The notes: generated by a model not told the origin, from the letters alone. A stretch of 7,795 bases of DNA from Planctomycetota bacterium (GCA_024278285.1 JAJRTM010000806.1:1-7795), one strand, 5' to 3'. Counted from the stretch's first letter, positions 1 to 5,471 are shown. Made by a program: numbers and translations.

Positions 1-167
1 ACCAAACTTTTCAGGTGATTGCTGATGATTTTTCCCGCTTCATCGCTGTTTAACTTCAGGCGAGCGTAAGTCTCGGCAAGCCAGATCGAGTTGTTAAATG
101 ATGAAACAAAACCATCGATATTTATCCGAATACCCTCGTGATCGTGGGAGATGATTGCTGTTTTCAT
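1..167 (-). CDS. Hypothetical small protein of phage-like operon (3' end outside window)
   Basis: The minus strand has an open frame from an ATG at 167-165 to the window edge, giving 55 residues that begin MKTAIISHDHEGIRINIDGF. An AAAGGA ribosome binding site lies 6 nt upstream of the ATG, which supports this start. The visible part shows a probable N-terminal beta-hairpin and then an amphipathic stretch (AETYARLKLNSDEAGKIISN). There are no signal peptide, membrane segment or catalytic motifs. I do not recognise the family. It follows the tRNA-Met gene by 34 nt on the same strand and belongs to the same run as the DUF2303-like gene, so I infer an accessory protein of a phage or integrative element. 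The C-terminus and total length are unknown. Confidence 0.65.
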   Translation of the reverse strand, partial: MKTAIISHDHEGIRINIDGFVSSFNNSIWLAETYARLKLNSDEAGKIISNHLKSL

Positions 168-201
168 TTCGTGTCCTTTCAGTTCTTAATTGTTGATAAA
201 A

Positions 202-275
202 TGGCGGGAGCCGGATTTGAACCGACGACCTTCAGGTTATGAGCCTGACGCGCTGACCATCTGCGCCACCCCGCA
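202..275 (-). tRNA. tRNA-Met (anticodon CAU), initiator-like
   Basis: The minus strand folds into a full cloverleaf of 74 nt. The acceptor is TGCGGGG with TCCCGCC, the D stem is GCGC/GCGC, the anticodon arm is TCAGG-CTCATAA-CCTGA, and the T arm is GTCGG-TTCAAAT-CCGGC. The discriminator is A73 and CCA is not encoded. Pairs 2-71 to 7-66 form, but 1-72 is a U/C mismatch; an unpaired 1-72 is the hallmark of bacterial initiator tRNA. The variable region and T arm match the E. coli initiator as I remember it. Against an initiator, the 11-24 pair is C-G rather than A-U, and the anticodon stem has two, not three, consecutive G-C pairs next to the loop. The gene starts 13 nt after the DUF2303-like stop and has no visible promoter, so it is probably cut from the operon transcript. 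Confidence 0.93.
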
Positions 276-288
276 CAAAACTTCCCTG

Positions 289-1098
289 TTACGCCCAGGG
301 CGAACCAAAGTAGACCGGGCAACCATCAGCCCCCGCAGTCAAAGCACCCTGCAGGAAATCCATTTCGCGTTGCATTTCTTTTCTAAGATCAGCCGGCTTG
401 GGAGTCAGTTTGAACGTCCCGGCCTTGGCACAAATTTCAACAATGCAAGTTATTTTGTGTCGTTGTTCCAATTCGCGGTCATCGAAAATACGAACATCCA
501 GAACGACTTCTTCCGGGATTTCTCCCGCTTTCGATTGCACTTCGTCTTGGATATCAAAGCCCATTGATTCGCGACCGTGACCAACCTCGCGGCTCTCTTT
601 GGTCTGCGAAGAGAAACCAATCGCTTTACAAGCATTGATCAACTGTGTCACTTCCGGCGTGGTACAATCAGCAAGGCGTACCCTCAGTAAGCTGATGAAA
701 TCTTTCTGATCAAGATTCCAATCTTTCAGACCCTGAACGGTTTTATATTCGTCCGTCATTTGCAATTTGATACAAGCGAAGTCTTTTCGCTGCGACTCTG
801 GCCCGTCATCCAGAATTACATAAACATAGCTTTCGTTGTAGTAAATCGACGGTTCACCGCCAAGTTTTGATTTCGCAAAGCCGATAAAAGTGGGAACCTG
901 ATCAACAGAATTCAAAACAATCTTGCGGGGGCCGGGAGCCGCTTGAGCAACATCAACCGTTCCCGAGGCAGTGACAATCCCATAGGTTCCTTTCGGTTCG
1001 TCAGGCAATGCAAGGATTTCCACCTTGCCTTTTGCTCCCGAGGCTTCCACCGCTGTTTTCTGAATCTGTTGCAGCGTCTCAATACTCAAACCATCCAT
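289..1098 (-). CDS. DUF2303 (YfdQ-like) phage protein
   Basis: This gene encodes 269 aa, about the usual size for DUF2303 proteins such as E. coli prophage YfdQ. Visible family-like features are a VPTFIGFAKSKL segment near residues 68-79, then an aromatic beta-strand stretch (YVYVILDDGP), and a KLQMTDEYKTVQGL-type motif followed by an acidic/aromatic helix (DQKDFISLLRV). This is recalled family resemblance, not a search result. The molecular role of DUF2303 is unknown; members occur in phages and prophages, often near recombination or replication genes. The ATG is preceded by GGAG at 9 nt. The gene lies 62 nt downstream of the 124-aa gene and 13 nt upstream of tRNA-Met, all on one strand. There is no signal peptide or membrane segment, so it is probably cytosolic. 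Confidence 0.75.
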   Translation of the reverse strand: MDGLSIETLQQIQKTAVEASGAKGKVEILALPDEPKGTYGIVTASGTVDVAQAAPGPRKIVLNSVDQVPTFIGFAKSKLGGEPSIYYNESYVYVILDDGPESQRKDFACIKLQMTDEYKTVQGLKDWNLDQKDFISLLRVRLADCTTPEVTQLINACKAIGFSSQTKESREVGHGRESMGFDIQDEVQSKAGEIPEEVVLDVRIFDDRELEQRHKITCIVEICAKAGTFKLTPKPADLRKEMQREMDFLQGALTAGADGCPVYFGSPWA

Positions 1099-1160
1099 CG
1101 TTCCATTCTCCGTTTACGTAAAAAATTAGTGGGTAAAATTCCTAAACTGAAAAGCAGCTA

Positions 1161-1535
1161 CTACTTTTCGCCTTCTTCCGCTTCTGCATCCTCGTTAAAA
1201 AGTGATTGCTGGCTGATATCTTCCGGGAAGTCCTGATTGAAAATGAACCCTGTTTCGTGTGGTCGCATCTGGATAGGCCGGGAGCGATGGACAGGCAACT
1301 TCGATTTGCACTCCAATTGGCAATCAACCCGCTCGCACACCGACATGTCGTCGGGGTCGGGGACCGGAGTGAAGCCAAATTCAAGCGTGACTTTGCGTTT
1401 CGTTTTATCACCTGGTCGGTTCATACAGTCTCTTGCGACCATTGCCATGTGTCGCTTGAGAACCATTGCAATTCGCCCATCGTATAAATCTTCAAGCGAT
1501 TCAAAAGTGAGGTTCATTTCCTGAATAGCCATCAT
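1161..1535 (-). CDS. Phage-like hypothetical protein, possibly of the phage 'replication terminator protein' type
   Basis: The gene encodes 124 aa. The N-terminal layout (LTFESLEDLYDGRIAMVLKR, then a basic linker RPGDKTKRKVTLEFGFTPVP) resembles small phage proteins often annotated as replication terminator protein: a short helix around a SLE..G motif followed by beta-strands. The C-terminus is acidic (EDAEAEEGEK). I recall this family layout but cannot confirm it, and the biochemical function is not established. AAAGGA lies just upstream of two consecutive ATGs; the second (1532) has the better spacing of 7 nt, so translation may start at either. It is the first gene after a promoter at 1566-1594 and is followed by the DUF2303-like gene, so it is probably the first cistron of the element's operon. 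Confidence 0.72.
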   Translation of the reverse strand: MMAIQEMNLTFESLEDLYDGRIAMVLKRHMAMVARDCMNRPGDKTKRKVTLEFGFTPVPDPDDMSVCERVDCQLECKSKLPVHRSRPIQMRPHETGFIFNQDFPEDISQQSLFNEDAEAEEGEK

Positions 1536-1565
1536 TGATTCCTTTCAGAATTTGTTTGTGAAAAA

Positions 1566-1594
1566 ATATTAAAAAGAGCGACCGCCCAACTCAA
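1566..1594 (-). promoter_or_regulatory. Sigma70-like promoter of the phage-like operon, nested in a terminator
   Basis: On the minus strand TTGAGT (1594-1589) and TAATAT (1571-1566) are separated by exactly 17 nt. The expected start point is near 1559, which gives a leader of about 24 nt before the AAAGGA site of the 124-aa gene. The -35 box lies in the loop and the spacer covers the descending arm and T run of the integrase terminator. Confidence 0.6.
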
Positions 1595-1608
1595 TCAAAC
1601 GGTCGCTC
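1571..1608 (-). terminator. Intrinsic terminator after the integrase gene
   Basis: On the minus strand a perfect 9-bp stem GAGCGACCG/CGGTCGCTC (1608-1600 with 1584-1576) encloses a 15-nt loop and is followed directly by TTTTTAATATTTTTT. The stem is GC-rich and the T run lies only on the minus-strand side, so it ends transcription coming from the integrase gene. Confidence 0.8.
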
Positions 1609-1614
1609 CGGTCC

Positions 1615-1712
1615 CGGCAACACACCAGAACCGCTGGAAAGTTCCAAAGAAAATGGCAGCCGCTGGTAAGCATAAAACCAGCGACTGCCTGACATACCAA
1701 CGGCAACACACC
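1615..1712. repeat. 12-bp direct repeat flanking the hairpin
   Basis: CGGCAACACACC occurs at 1615-1626 and again at 1701-1712, 86 bp apart, on either side of the hairpin at 1655-1689 and downstream of the corrected integrase stop. Direct repeats near an integrase gene can be arm-type binding sites, but nothing else here shows this. Confidence 0.5.
1655..1689 (-). terminator. Strong hairpin upstream of the terminator, possible first of two tandem terminators
   Basis: Arms 1655-1667 and 1677-1689 pair over 13 positions around a 9-nt loop: 5 bp, one C/A mismatch on the plus strand that becomes a U-G wobble in a minus-strand RNA, then 7 bp. On the minus strand it is followed by ATTTTCTTT, a poor T run. 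It may be a weak terminator, an mRNA-stabilising 3' hairpin, or a recombination-related element. Confidence 0.45.
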
Positions 1713-1728
1713 GCCAGCATCACCTCTT

Positions 1729-2710
1729 TCAATCGATTACGTTGAAGCATTCCGGAACCGGCGTCCGTTCGATGGCATCGCGTATCCGCTGCGTTGGCAA
1801 GTCGTAAGATTTGAGCCGAAACGCCCGGCATGTAATGCCCAGCGATCCAATTCCCCAGCCCCGCTTCGATGCCGTTGTTTCGCGTCAGCATCGTTTCCCG
1901 GAAGTGTTTGATCTTTATTTCTGACAGCCCGGCTTCCGCCTGAATTTCGCTGCGCCAAGTCGTGTAGTAACCTCGCTTCCATTTCTGGGGAGCTTGTAGA
2001 AAGCTCCCCTTCGAGTTGAATCCCGGGAAAACCAGATCCGAGTTGCGCTTGATTGATTTCAGATGAGCAGTCACCAAATCGGTTAGGTGCAAGCCCTGCA
2101 ACTTCCCTGTTTTCTGTGCGGTGAACTTCAATAGTTGATCGTTCCAGTGCAGGTTGTCCCACCTTAAATTGCCAATCACATCCATTGTTCGGGCGCCGTA
2201 GAACCACCATAATACAATTGCAGTTCGCCATAATTTCGGAGCGGGAATTTCCCCGCCGGCTGGATAGGTTGCTTTTTTGCAAGCCTCGAAAATCCGAGTC
2301 ACTTCGTCCATTGAAAGCGTTTCGCGTTGCATCTTCGGCGGCTGCTTGACCAGTTTTGATTTTGAGCGCCGGGAAATTGTGGGAGATTTCATAATCGCAT
2401 TTTCCTCTTCCGCCCAATTGAACATCGCCCGCAATTCCCGCCAGCATTTGTTGATCGTCGCAGGTGCCAGACCCTTGGCAATCAGCCCATCGCGGTAAGC
2501 AATTACATGCTCGCGGCTGACCTGATCGATAATGGGATTGTCCGTCAGGGCTTCCCAGTGATTCAGTGCCACGCGATCCTGCATCAGCGAACTGGCAGAT
2601 TGCTCGGTGATGATCTCGGGGAGAATGTGTTTTTCGTAGTAGCCTCGCAGTTTCAAAGGCTGCTCGGTTGGTTCTGTTTCGATGGGATCGAAAAGTCGTA
2701 ACGCAATCAT
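1729..2710 (-). pseudogene. Tyrosine recombinase/phage integrase, frameshifted before the catalytic tyrosine
   Basis: The frame opens at ATG 2710 (GGAG 10 nt upstream). It has an N-terminal SAM-like core-binding domain (about residues 20-105) and a catalytic domain (about 130 onward). Visible catalytic residues are Arg174 (ARTMDV), Lys200 (TAQKTGK), a box II of the form KHFR (Lys268, Arg271, with Lys where His is usual) and His292 (AGHYMPG). After Gln300 the original frame runs on as unrelated sequence to 1595 without a suitable tyrosine. Dropping one A from the AAA at 1810-1812 restores SYDLPTQRIRD, with the tyrosine codon at 1806-1804 ten residues after His292 as the family requires, and a stop at 1729, for about 326 aa. 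As read, the enzyme would be inactive: either a mutation or a sequencing error. It would otherwise catalyse site-specific integration and excision of the element. Confidence 0.85.
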
Positions 2711-3010
2711 CGTGCTGTATCTCCAAAGAGATGCGGGGACACGCAGACTTTACCGCCTGGGCTGTCGTTTGATCCGTGTTACCTTCCGTGTGCGCGGCCC
2801 GTTGTTTTACTCCATAGGATTTGCAGGAACCATAAGTCAGAAAATCATTGAGTGATTTCCCTGCAATGTTTTTTGGCGATTTCCTCATGCCGATTAACCG
2901 TTCCGTGAAACTTGTTCGGGTTTTACGGTTGATGCAGCACACAACATGCAGGTGTTCCCCCCTTAGGGGTTTCCCATCATGTGTCAGATTCTGTCATAGG
3001 CGGGAGCAAG

Positions 3011-3044
3011 CTTGCCGCGCGAGAATGGAGACTCGCGCAGCAAG
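3011..3044. repeat. Long imperfect inverted repeat upstream of the integrase
   Basis: Arms 3011-3023 and 3032-3044 (CTTGC C GCGCGAG with CTCGCGC A GCAAG) pair around an 8-nt loop. The only plus-strand mismatch is C/A, which becomes U-G on a minus-strand RNA. A third copy of GCAAG at 3006-3010 forms the palindrome GCAAGCTTGC. The layout (5 bp, one mismatch, 7 bp, short loop) is the same as in the hairpin at 1655-1689 although the sequences differ. Confidence 0.6.
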
Positions 3045-3344
3045 GCTCGGAAGTTCGTTTCGCCGGGGGGCGGGTTGATTTTCCGAAAAAAGCTCCCGTG
3101 CTAATAAACGCCAGCCGTTGAAATCATCCCGGAGGACAAGCAAAACGGAACTGACCGTGCTACAAACCAAATTTACCTGGTAGAAGCAAACGGCCCGGCT
3201 GGCTGACACGATGATTCGTGATAAGCGGTTTCGAGCAATCTGCTTGACTTACGTTCGCCCATTTCAAAGGGCGGCTCACAAAGTGAACGGGGATAATTTG
3301 AACAACTCAGCGGAAATTGTCAAGTGGAGCTTGAAAGATTTTCA

Positions 3345-3387
3345 AAAGTTTTCTTGAAGTGCTATTTTCAGTTTCTCAGAAAACTTT
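3345..3387. repeat. 10-bp perfect inverted repeat
   Basis: AAAGTTTTCT (3345-3354) and AGAAAACTTT (3378-3387) are exact inverted copies 23 nt apart, just upstream of the toxin-antitoxin promoter. It may be a regulator site or a weak AT-rich hairpin. Confidence 0.45.
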
Positions 3388-3397
3388 CTACTTTATC

Positions 3398-3436
3398 TTG
3401 ATTGCGTGTTGCACAATCAACCGATATTGTTACAAT
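3398..3436 (+). promoter_or_regulatory. Promoter and operator of the BrnT-like/RHH module
   Basis: TTGCAC (3409-3414) and TACAAT (3431-3436) with a 16-nt spacer form a good sigma70 promoter, about 40 nt before the toxin start. Two palindromes cover it: TTGATTG/CAATCAA (3398-3404 with 3414-3420) over the -35, and ATTGT-T-ACAAT (3426-3436) over the -10. Both share an ATTG/CAAT half-site core. This is the arrangement expected if the ribbon-helix-helix antitoxin represses its own operon (inference from family knowledge). Confidence 0.65.
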
Positions 3437-3476
3437 AGAGACATAGCAAACAGGGTAACAAGAAAAGGAACCAAAA

Positions 3477-3719
3477 ATGGCTTGGTTCGACTTCTTCTGG
3501 ACAGCAGCAGCTATTGCGAAAATTGAAGAGCATGGCCTGACAACAGAAGAAGTTGAGTACGTTGTTCAATACCCGGAAGATACCGAAACCAGTCGCAGAA
3601 CAGACCGTTTGATTGCCCGAGGTGTGTGTTACAACGGCAAGTACATTGCTGTTGCTTACGAAATGATCGACAAAGTAACCGTAATGCCTGTCACGGCATT
3701 TATGCCAGAACCAGAGTAA
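3477..3719 (+). CDS. BrnT/DUF4258-like small protein, putative type II toxin
   Basis: The gene encodes 80 aa. The pattern IEEHGLTTEEVEYVVQYPED, then a central Arg-rich turn (SRRTDRLIARG), a strand GKYIAVAYEMID and a final VMPVTAF strand matches the small RelE-fold proteins annotated as BrnT or DUF4258: helix with EHG, helix EEV, then a twisted antiparallel sheet. Proteins of this type are typically ribosome-dependent or free RNases that arrest translation. The assignment rests on pattern and on context, since a ribbon-helix-helix gene follows 17 nt downstream and toxin-first order is typical of brnTA. AAGGAACC precedes the ATG. No search was possible, so the fold is likely but the activity is inferred. 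Confidence 0.72.
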   Translation: MAWFDFFWTAAAIAKIEEHGLTTEEVEYVVQYPEDTETSRRTDRLIARGVCYNGKYIAVAYEMIDKVTVMPVTAFMPEPE

Positions 3720-3736
3720 AGAAAGCGAGGGGAACG

Positions 3737-4111
3737 ATGCCAAAAAAACATAAGCGGATAACCAAACATCCCAAGGTAACTAAAGCAGTTCTAGCGAAAG
3801 CCCGAAAAGATGCCGAGGTGGAAGATGCGTATTTTCAGTCTGCTGAAGGGCAGGCGGAATTGAAGAAATGGAAACAAGAGAGTGAAGAGAAAAGAATGCA
3901 CGGCGGCAAGCGTGAAGGATCGGGAGCAAAATCAATCCACGGCGTAAAGAAAGTCACACTCAGCTTGCGAATCACTCCGCAGGTAAAGGAATTCCTGTCG
4001 GAATACGAATCTGCAAGTGAATTCGTTGATCTTGCGATTCGCCGGACCGCTGCGTTTAAGTCAAGCAAAGGGGGTAAATCCAAAGCAAAGAAATTACAGA
4101 AAAAGAGTTAG
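3737..4111 (+). CDS. Ribbon-helix-helix domain antitoxin (putative)
   Basis: The gene encodes 124 aa from the ATG at 3737, which has GAGGGGAACG directly upstream; an earlier ATG at 3626 in the same frame lies inside the toxin gene and is unlikely. The N-terminal half is charged and probably helical or disordered. A GGKREGSGAKS motif (56-66) of the GGxRxGSGxK type follows; it often precedes a DNA-binding domain. KKVTLSLRITPQVKEFLSEY (71-90) with SEFVDLAIRR (94-103) then reads as beta-strand, helix, helix of a ribbon-helix-helix domain. The tail is lysine-rich. Likely role: bind and neutralise the upstream toxin and repress the operon through the palindromes over the promoter. Its stop overlaps the stop of the convergent PIN gene by 4 nt. 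Confidence 0.72.
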   Translation: MPKKHKRITKHPKVTKAVLAKARKDAEVEDAYFQSAEGQAELKKWKQESEEKRMHGGKREGSGAKSIHGVKKVTLSLRITPQVKEFLSEYESASEFVDLAIRRTAAFKSSKGGKSKAKKLQKKS

Positions 4112-4622
4112 GAAAGCAAATTCAGTTGTTCTGCAATATGCGGGATATCCTCAATAATAATTCTATCCTGAGCAATTGTCTTAAAGTGGTTGATGTCTCC
4201 AGTGACAATTCTTTCCGCACCGTGCATAACTGCGGTCGCAATTATCAATTCATCACACTTTACCTCGTTACGACTTTTTTGCACTTTGCTTCTCGGCATT
4301 TTTTTCGCGAAGAAGTACTCTTTTTTCGCCGTTTTCCACGCTCGTATGAATAAGCCGCGGCTTGGGACGCAACTTTCAAATCAGCCGCAGGGATAAAGAA
4401 GTTTTTGGAAAGATACTCGGTTTGCTTTTCATGTTCAGAGGGGTTTATTCCCGCCAAGTATTCAGTAACTGCAATTGCAGGAAGCATGACTCTTGTATCT
4501 TTGCTTTTGGCAAGAAAACTCAGGTATCGTCTTGCTTTTCCTTCCATTCCTTTCAACTTAGGGTTTTTATATCCCTTTATTCCTAGAATAAGGACTGAAG
4601 TATCGAGACAGATCGTAGTCAT
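4108..4622 (-). CDS. PIN-domain nuclease (VapC-like), split by a -1 frameshift at an A-run
   Basis: The first frame (4622-4260, 120 aa) carries the N-terminal PIN half: LDTSVLILG with Asp7 and VTEYLAG with Glu54. The C-terminal half is in the -1 frame, ending at 4108: EVKCDELIIATA and RIVTGDINHF supply the other two acidic residues. The frame-0 sequence CGA AAA AAG at 4328-4320 contains the heptamer A AAA AAG in the phase needed for -1 slippage. Shifting there gives about 171 aa, with acidic residues at 7, 54, 124 and 143. A second in-frame heptamer, A AAA AAA, lies at 4305-4299. PIN proteins cleave RNA using Mg or Mn ions. The gene starts 8 nt after the 260-aa gene, so they are translationally coupled. 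An indel or sequencing error in the A run is the simpler alternative. Confidence 0.8.
4299..4326 (-). promoter_or_regulatory. Candidate -1 ribosomal frameshift site in the PIN gene
   Basis: The first slippery heptamer A AAA AAG is at 4326-4320, in the same phase as in E. coli dnaX. About 5 nt downstream CTTCT(T)CG can pair with CGAGAAG (about 4315-4291) as a short stem with one bulge, at the spacing of a stimulatory hairpin. A second heptamer A AAA AAA (4305-4299) lies in the loop of that hairpin. I see no strong Shine-Dalgarno-like stimulator upstream. Confidence 0.4.
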
Positions 4623-4630
4623 TTTACACT

Positions 4631-5413
4631 TCAGCCTTCCCTTAATTCTCGCACGTACTCAACGGCATCGACATCGTCCCAAAGGTCACCACAAAGATCA
4701 GCCAATCCTTGAAAGGCTTGATCAATGGGAGTGTCCTGAAACTCAGAAATAGCATTGATATTGAATTTCACAGGTCTTGGATTTCCTGATTCCCATGTTG
4801 CATCACCAGAAAGCACTACTGTCTCATAGAGCCGTGCTGCAAGTTTTTTCGCCAAATCACGTCCCACCGTAGCGGTTAGATTTTCGTCGCCAAACGAAAG
4901 TATCGCAGTTGGATCTTTTGCGCCACCAACTCGAATAACTTCAACGCAAATCGTTGTTGTCCCATTTGTGTATTCGACAACCGGCTCTGAAATTGGGTGA
5001 TTGTTTGAGATAAAACAACCTTTAGGCACAATGCGTGGCTGTGGTTCAATTTCGAGACTGAATTTACAATTTAAGACTCGCTGAGAAACTTTGTAAAGTT
5101 CCGCATGTGCTTCTGATCCAATCTCCGAAAACTGACCAGTGGAAATTGCAAGAAAAGTCGCGAATAGTGTTTTTCGGAGCTTCTTGGGAAAGGCAAATTC
5201 GAAAATGCCGCATCCTTCACGAACGGAAGTCAATGCCATAACTGGACAGCCAAGCTCAGACAAATCCAATTCAGCAGCGGATTTTGCAATAGCATTTTGC
5301 AAAGCGGATGAGATTGCAGACAAGTCGAGAATCGAAATCGTACCAGGCGATACGCCCTCCCCATTCAGCTTTACCTGAATAATTAATTTCTGCTCTTTTT
5401 TTGGACGGACCAT
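4631..5413 (-). CDS. Uncharacterised 260-aa protein, partner of the PIN nuclease (candidate antitoxin)
   Basis: I do not recognise a named family. The 260 residues begin with a basic MVRPKKEQKLII strand. A segment of small and hydrophobic residues follows, with the motif LTSVREGCGIFEF (about 61-73). A second beta-rich part ends with VVLSGDATWESGN (about 195-207), VKFNINAISEFQ and an acidic C-terminal helix (LCGDLWDDVDAVEYVRELRE). There is no signal peptide or membrane segment. The ATG has AGGA 8 nt upstream. Only 8 nt separate its stop from the PIN start. I recall similar proteins of about 250 aa next to PIN genes in other bacteria, which suggests a fixed pair. An antitoxin role is inferred from that position only; the length is unusually large for a VapB-type antitoxin. 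Confidence 0.7.
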   Translation of the reverse strand: MVRPKKEQKLIIQVKLNGEGVSPGTISILDLSAISSALQNAIAKSAAELDLSELGCPVMALTSVREGCGIFEFAFPKKLRKTLFATFLAISTGQFSEIGSEAHAELYKVSQRVLNCKFSLEIEPQPRIVPKGCFISNNHPISEPVVEYTNGTTTICVEVIRVGGAKDPTAILSFGDENLTATVGRDLAKKLAARLYETVVLSGDATWESGNPRPVKFNINAISEFQDTPIDQAFQGLADLCGDLWDDVDAVEYVRELREG

Positions 5414-5442
5414 TTTCTCGTTCCTAACAAATTCCTAGCCTT

Positions 5443-5471
5443 ATTCTGCCCATCGGCAGGCTGAAAAGCAA
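5443..5471 (-). promoter_or_regulatory. Candidate promoter of the 260-aa/PIN operon with palindrome in the spacer
   Basis: On the minus strand TTGCTT (5471-5466) and CAGAAT (5448-5443) are 17 nt apart, about 30 nt before the ATG at 5413. Both boxes are imperfect. The 5-bp inverted repeat CTGCC-catc-GGCAG (5446-5459) lies between and into the -10, a likely place for an autorepressor, but it is short. Confidence 0.35.

Larger units (their letters stand above)
2711..3476. other. Gene-poor region between integrase and toxin-antitoxin module
   Basis: I find no convincing gene in these 766 bases. Open frames on both strands lack good ribosome sites and recognisable composition. One minus-strand frame runs from 2942 into the integrase region, but it overlaps the integrase out of frame and shows no family features. 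The region does hold a CCCC-TTA-GGGG palindrome (about 2957-2968), a strong hairpin (3011-3044), a small CGCCC/GGGCG hairpin (about 3254-3272), a 10-bp inverted repeat (3345-3387) and the promoter of the next module. As the segment upstream of an integrase, it is a plausible place for an attachment site or directionality signals (inference). Confidence 0.5.

Noticed and set aside
1595..1728. C-terminal extension of the integrase to 1595 (371-aa form)
   Set aside because: It is readthrough after the frameshift, running through two hairpins and a direct repeat. The sequence has no recombinase features and lacks the tyrosine.
1737..2942. A 401-codon open frame on the minus strand
   Set aside because: It overlaps the integrase in another frame and has low-complexity composition without motifs. 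The integrase frame has clear catalytic residues.
2957..2968. CCCC-TTA-GGGG palindrome as a terminator or transposon end
   Set aside because: The stem is only 4 bp with no T run on either side and no second copy in the window.
2994..3209. 71-aa minus-strand open frame upstream of the integrase
   Set aside because: No ribosome binding site or family resemblance, and it overlaps the strong inverted repeat at 3011-3044.
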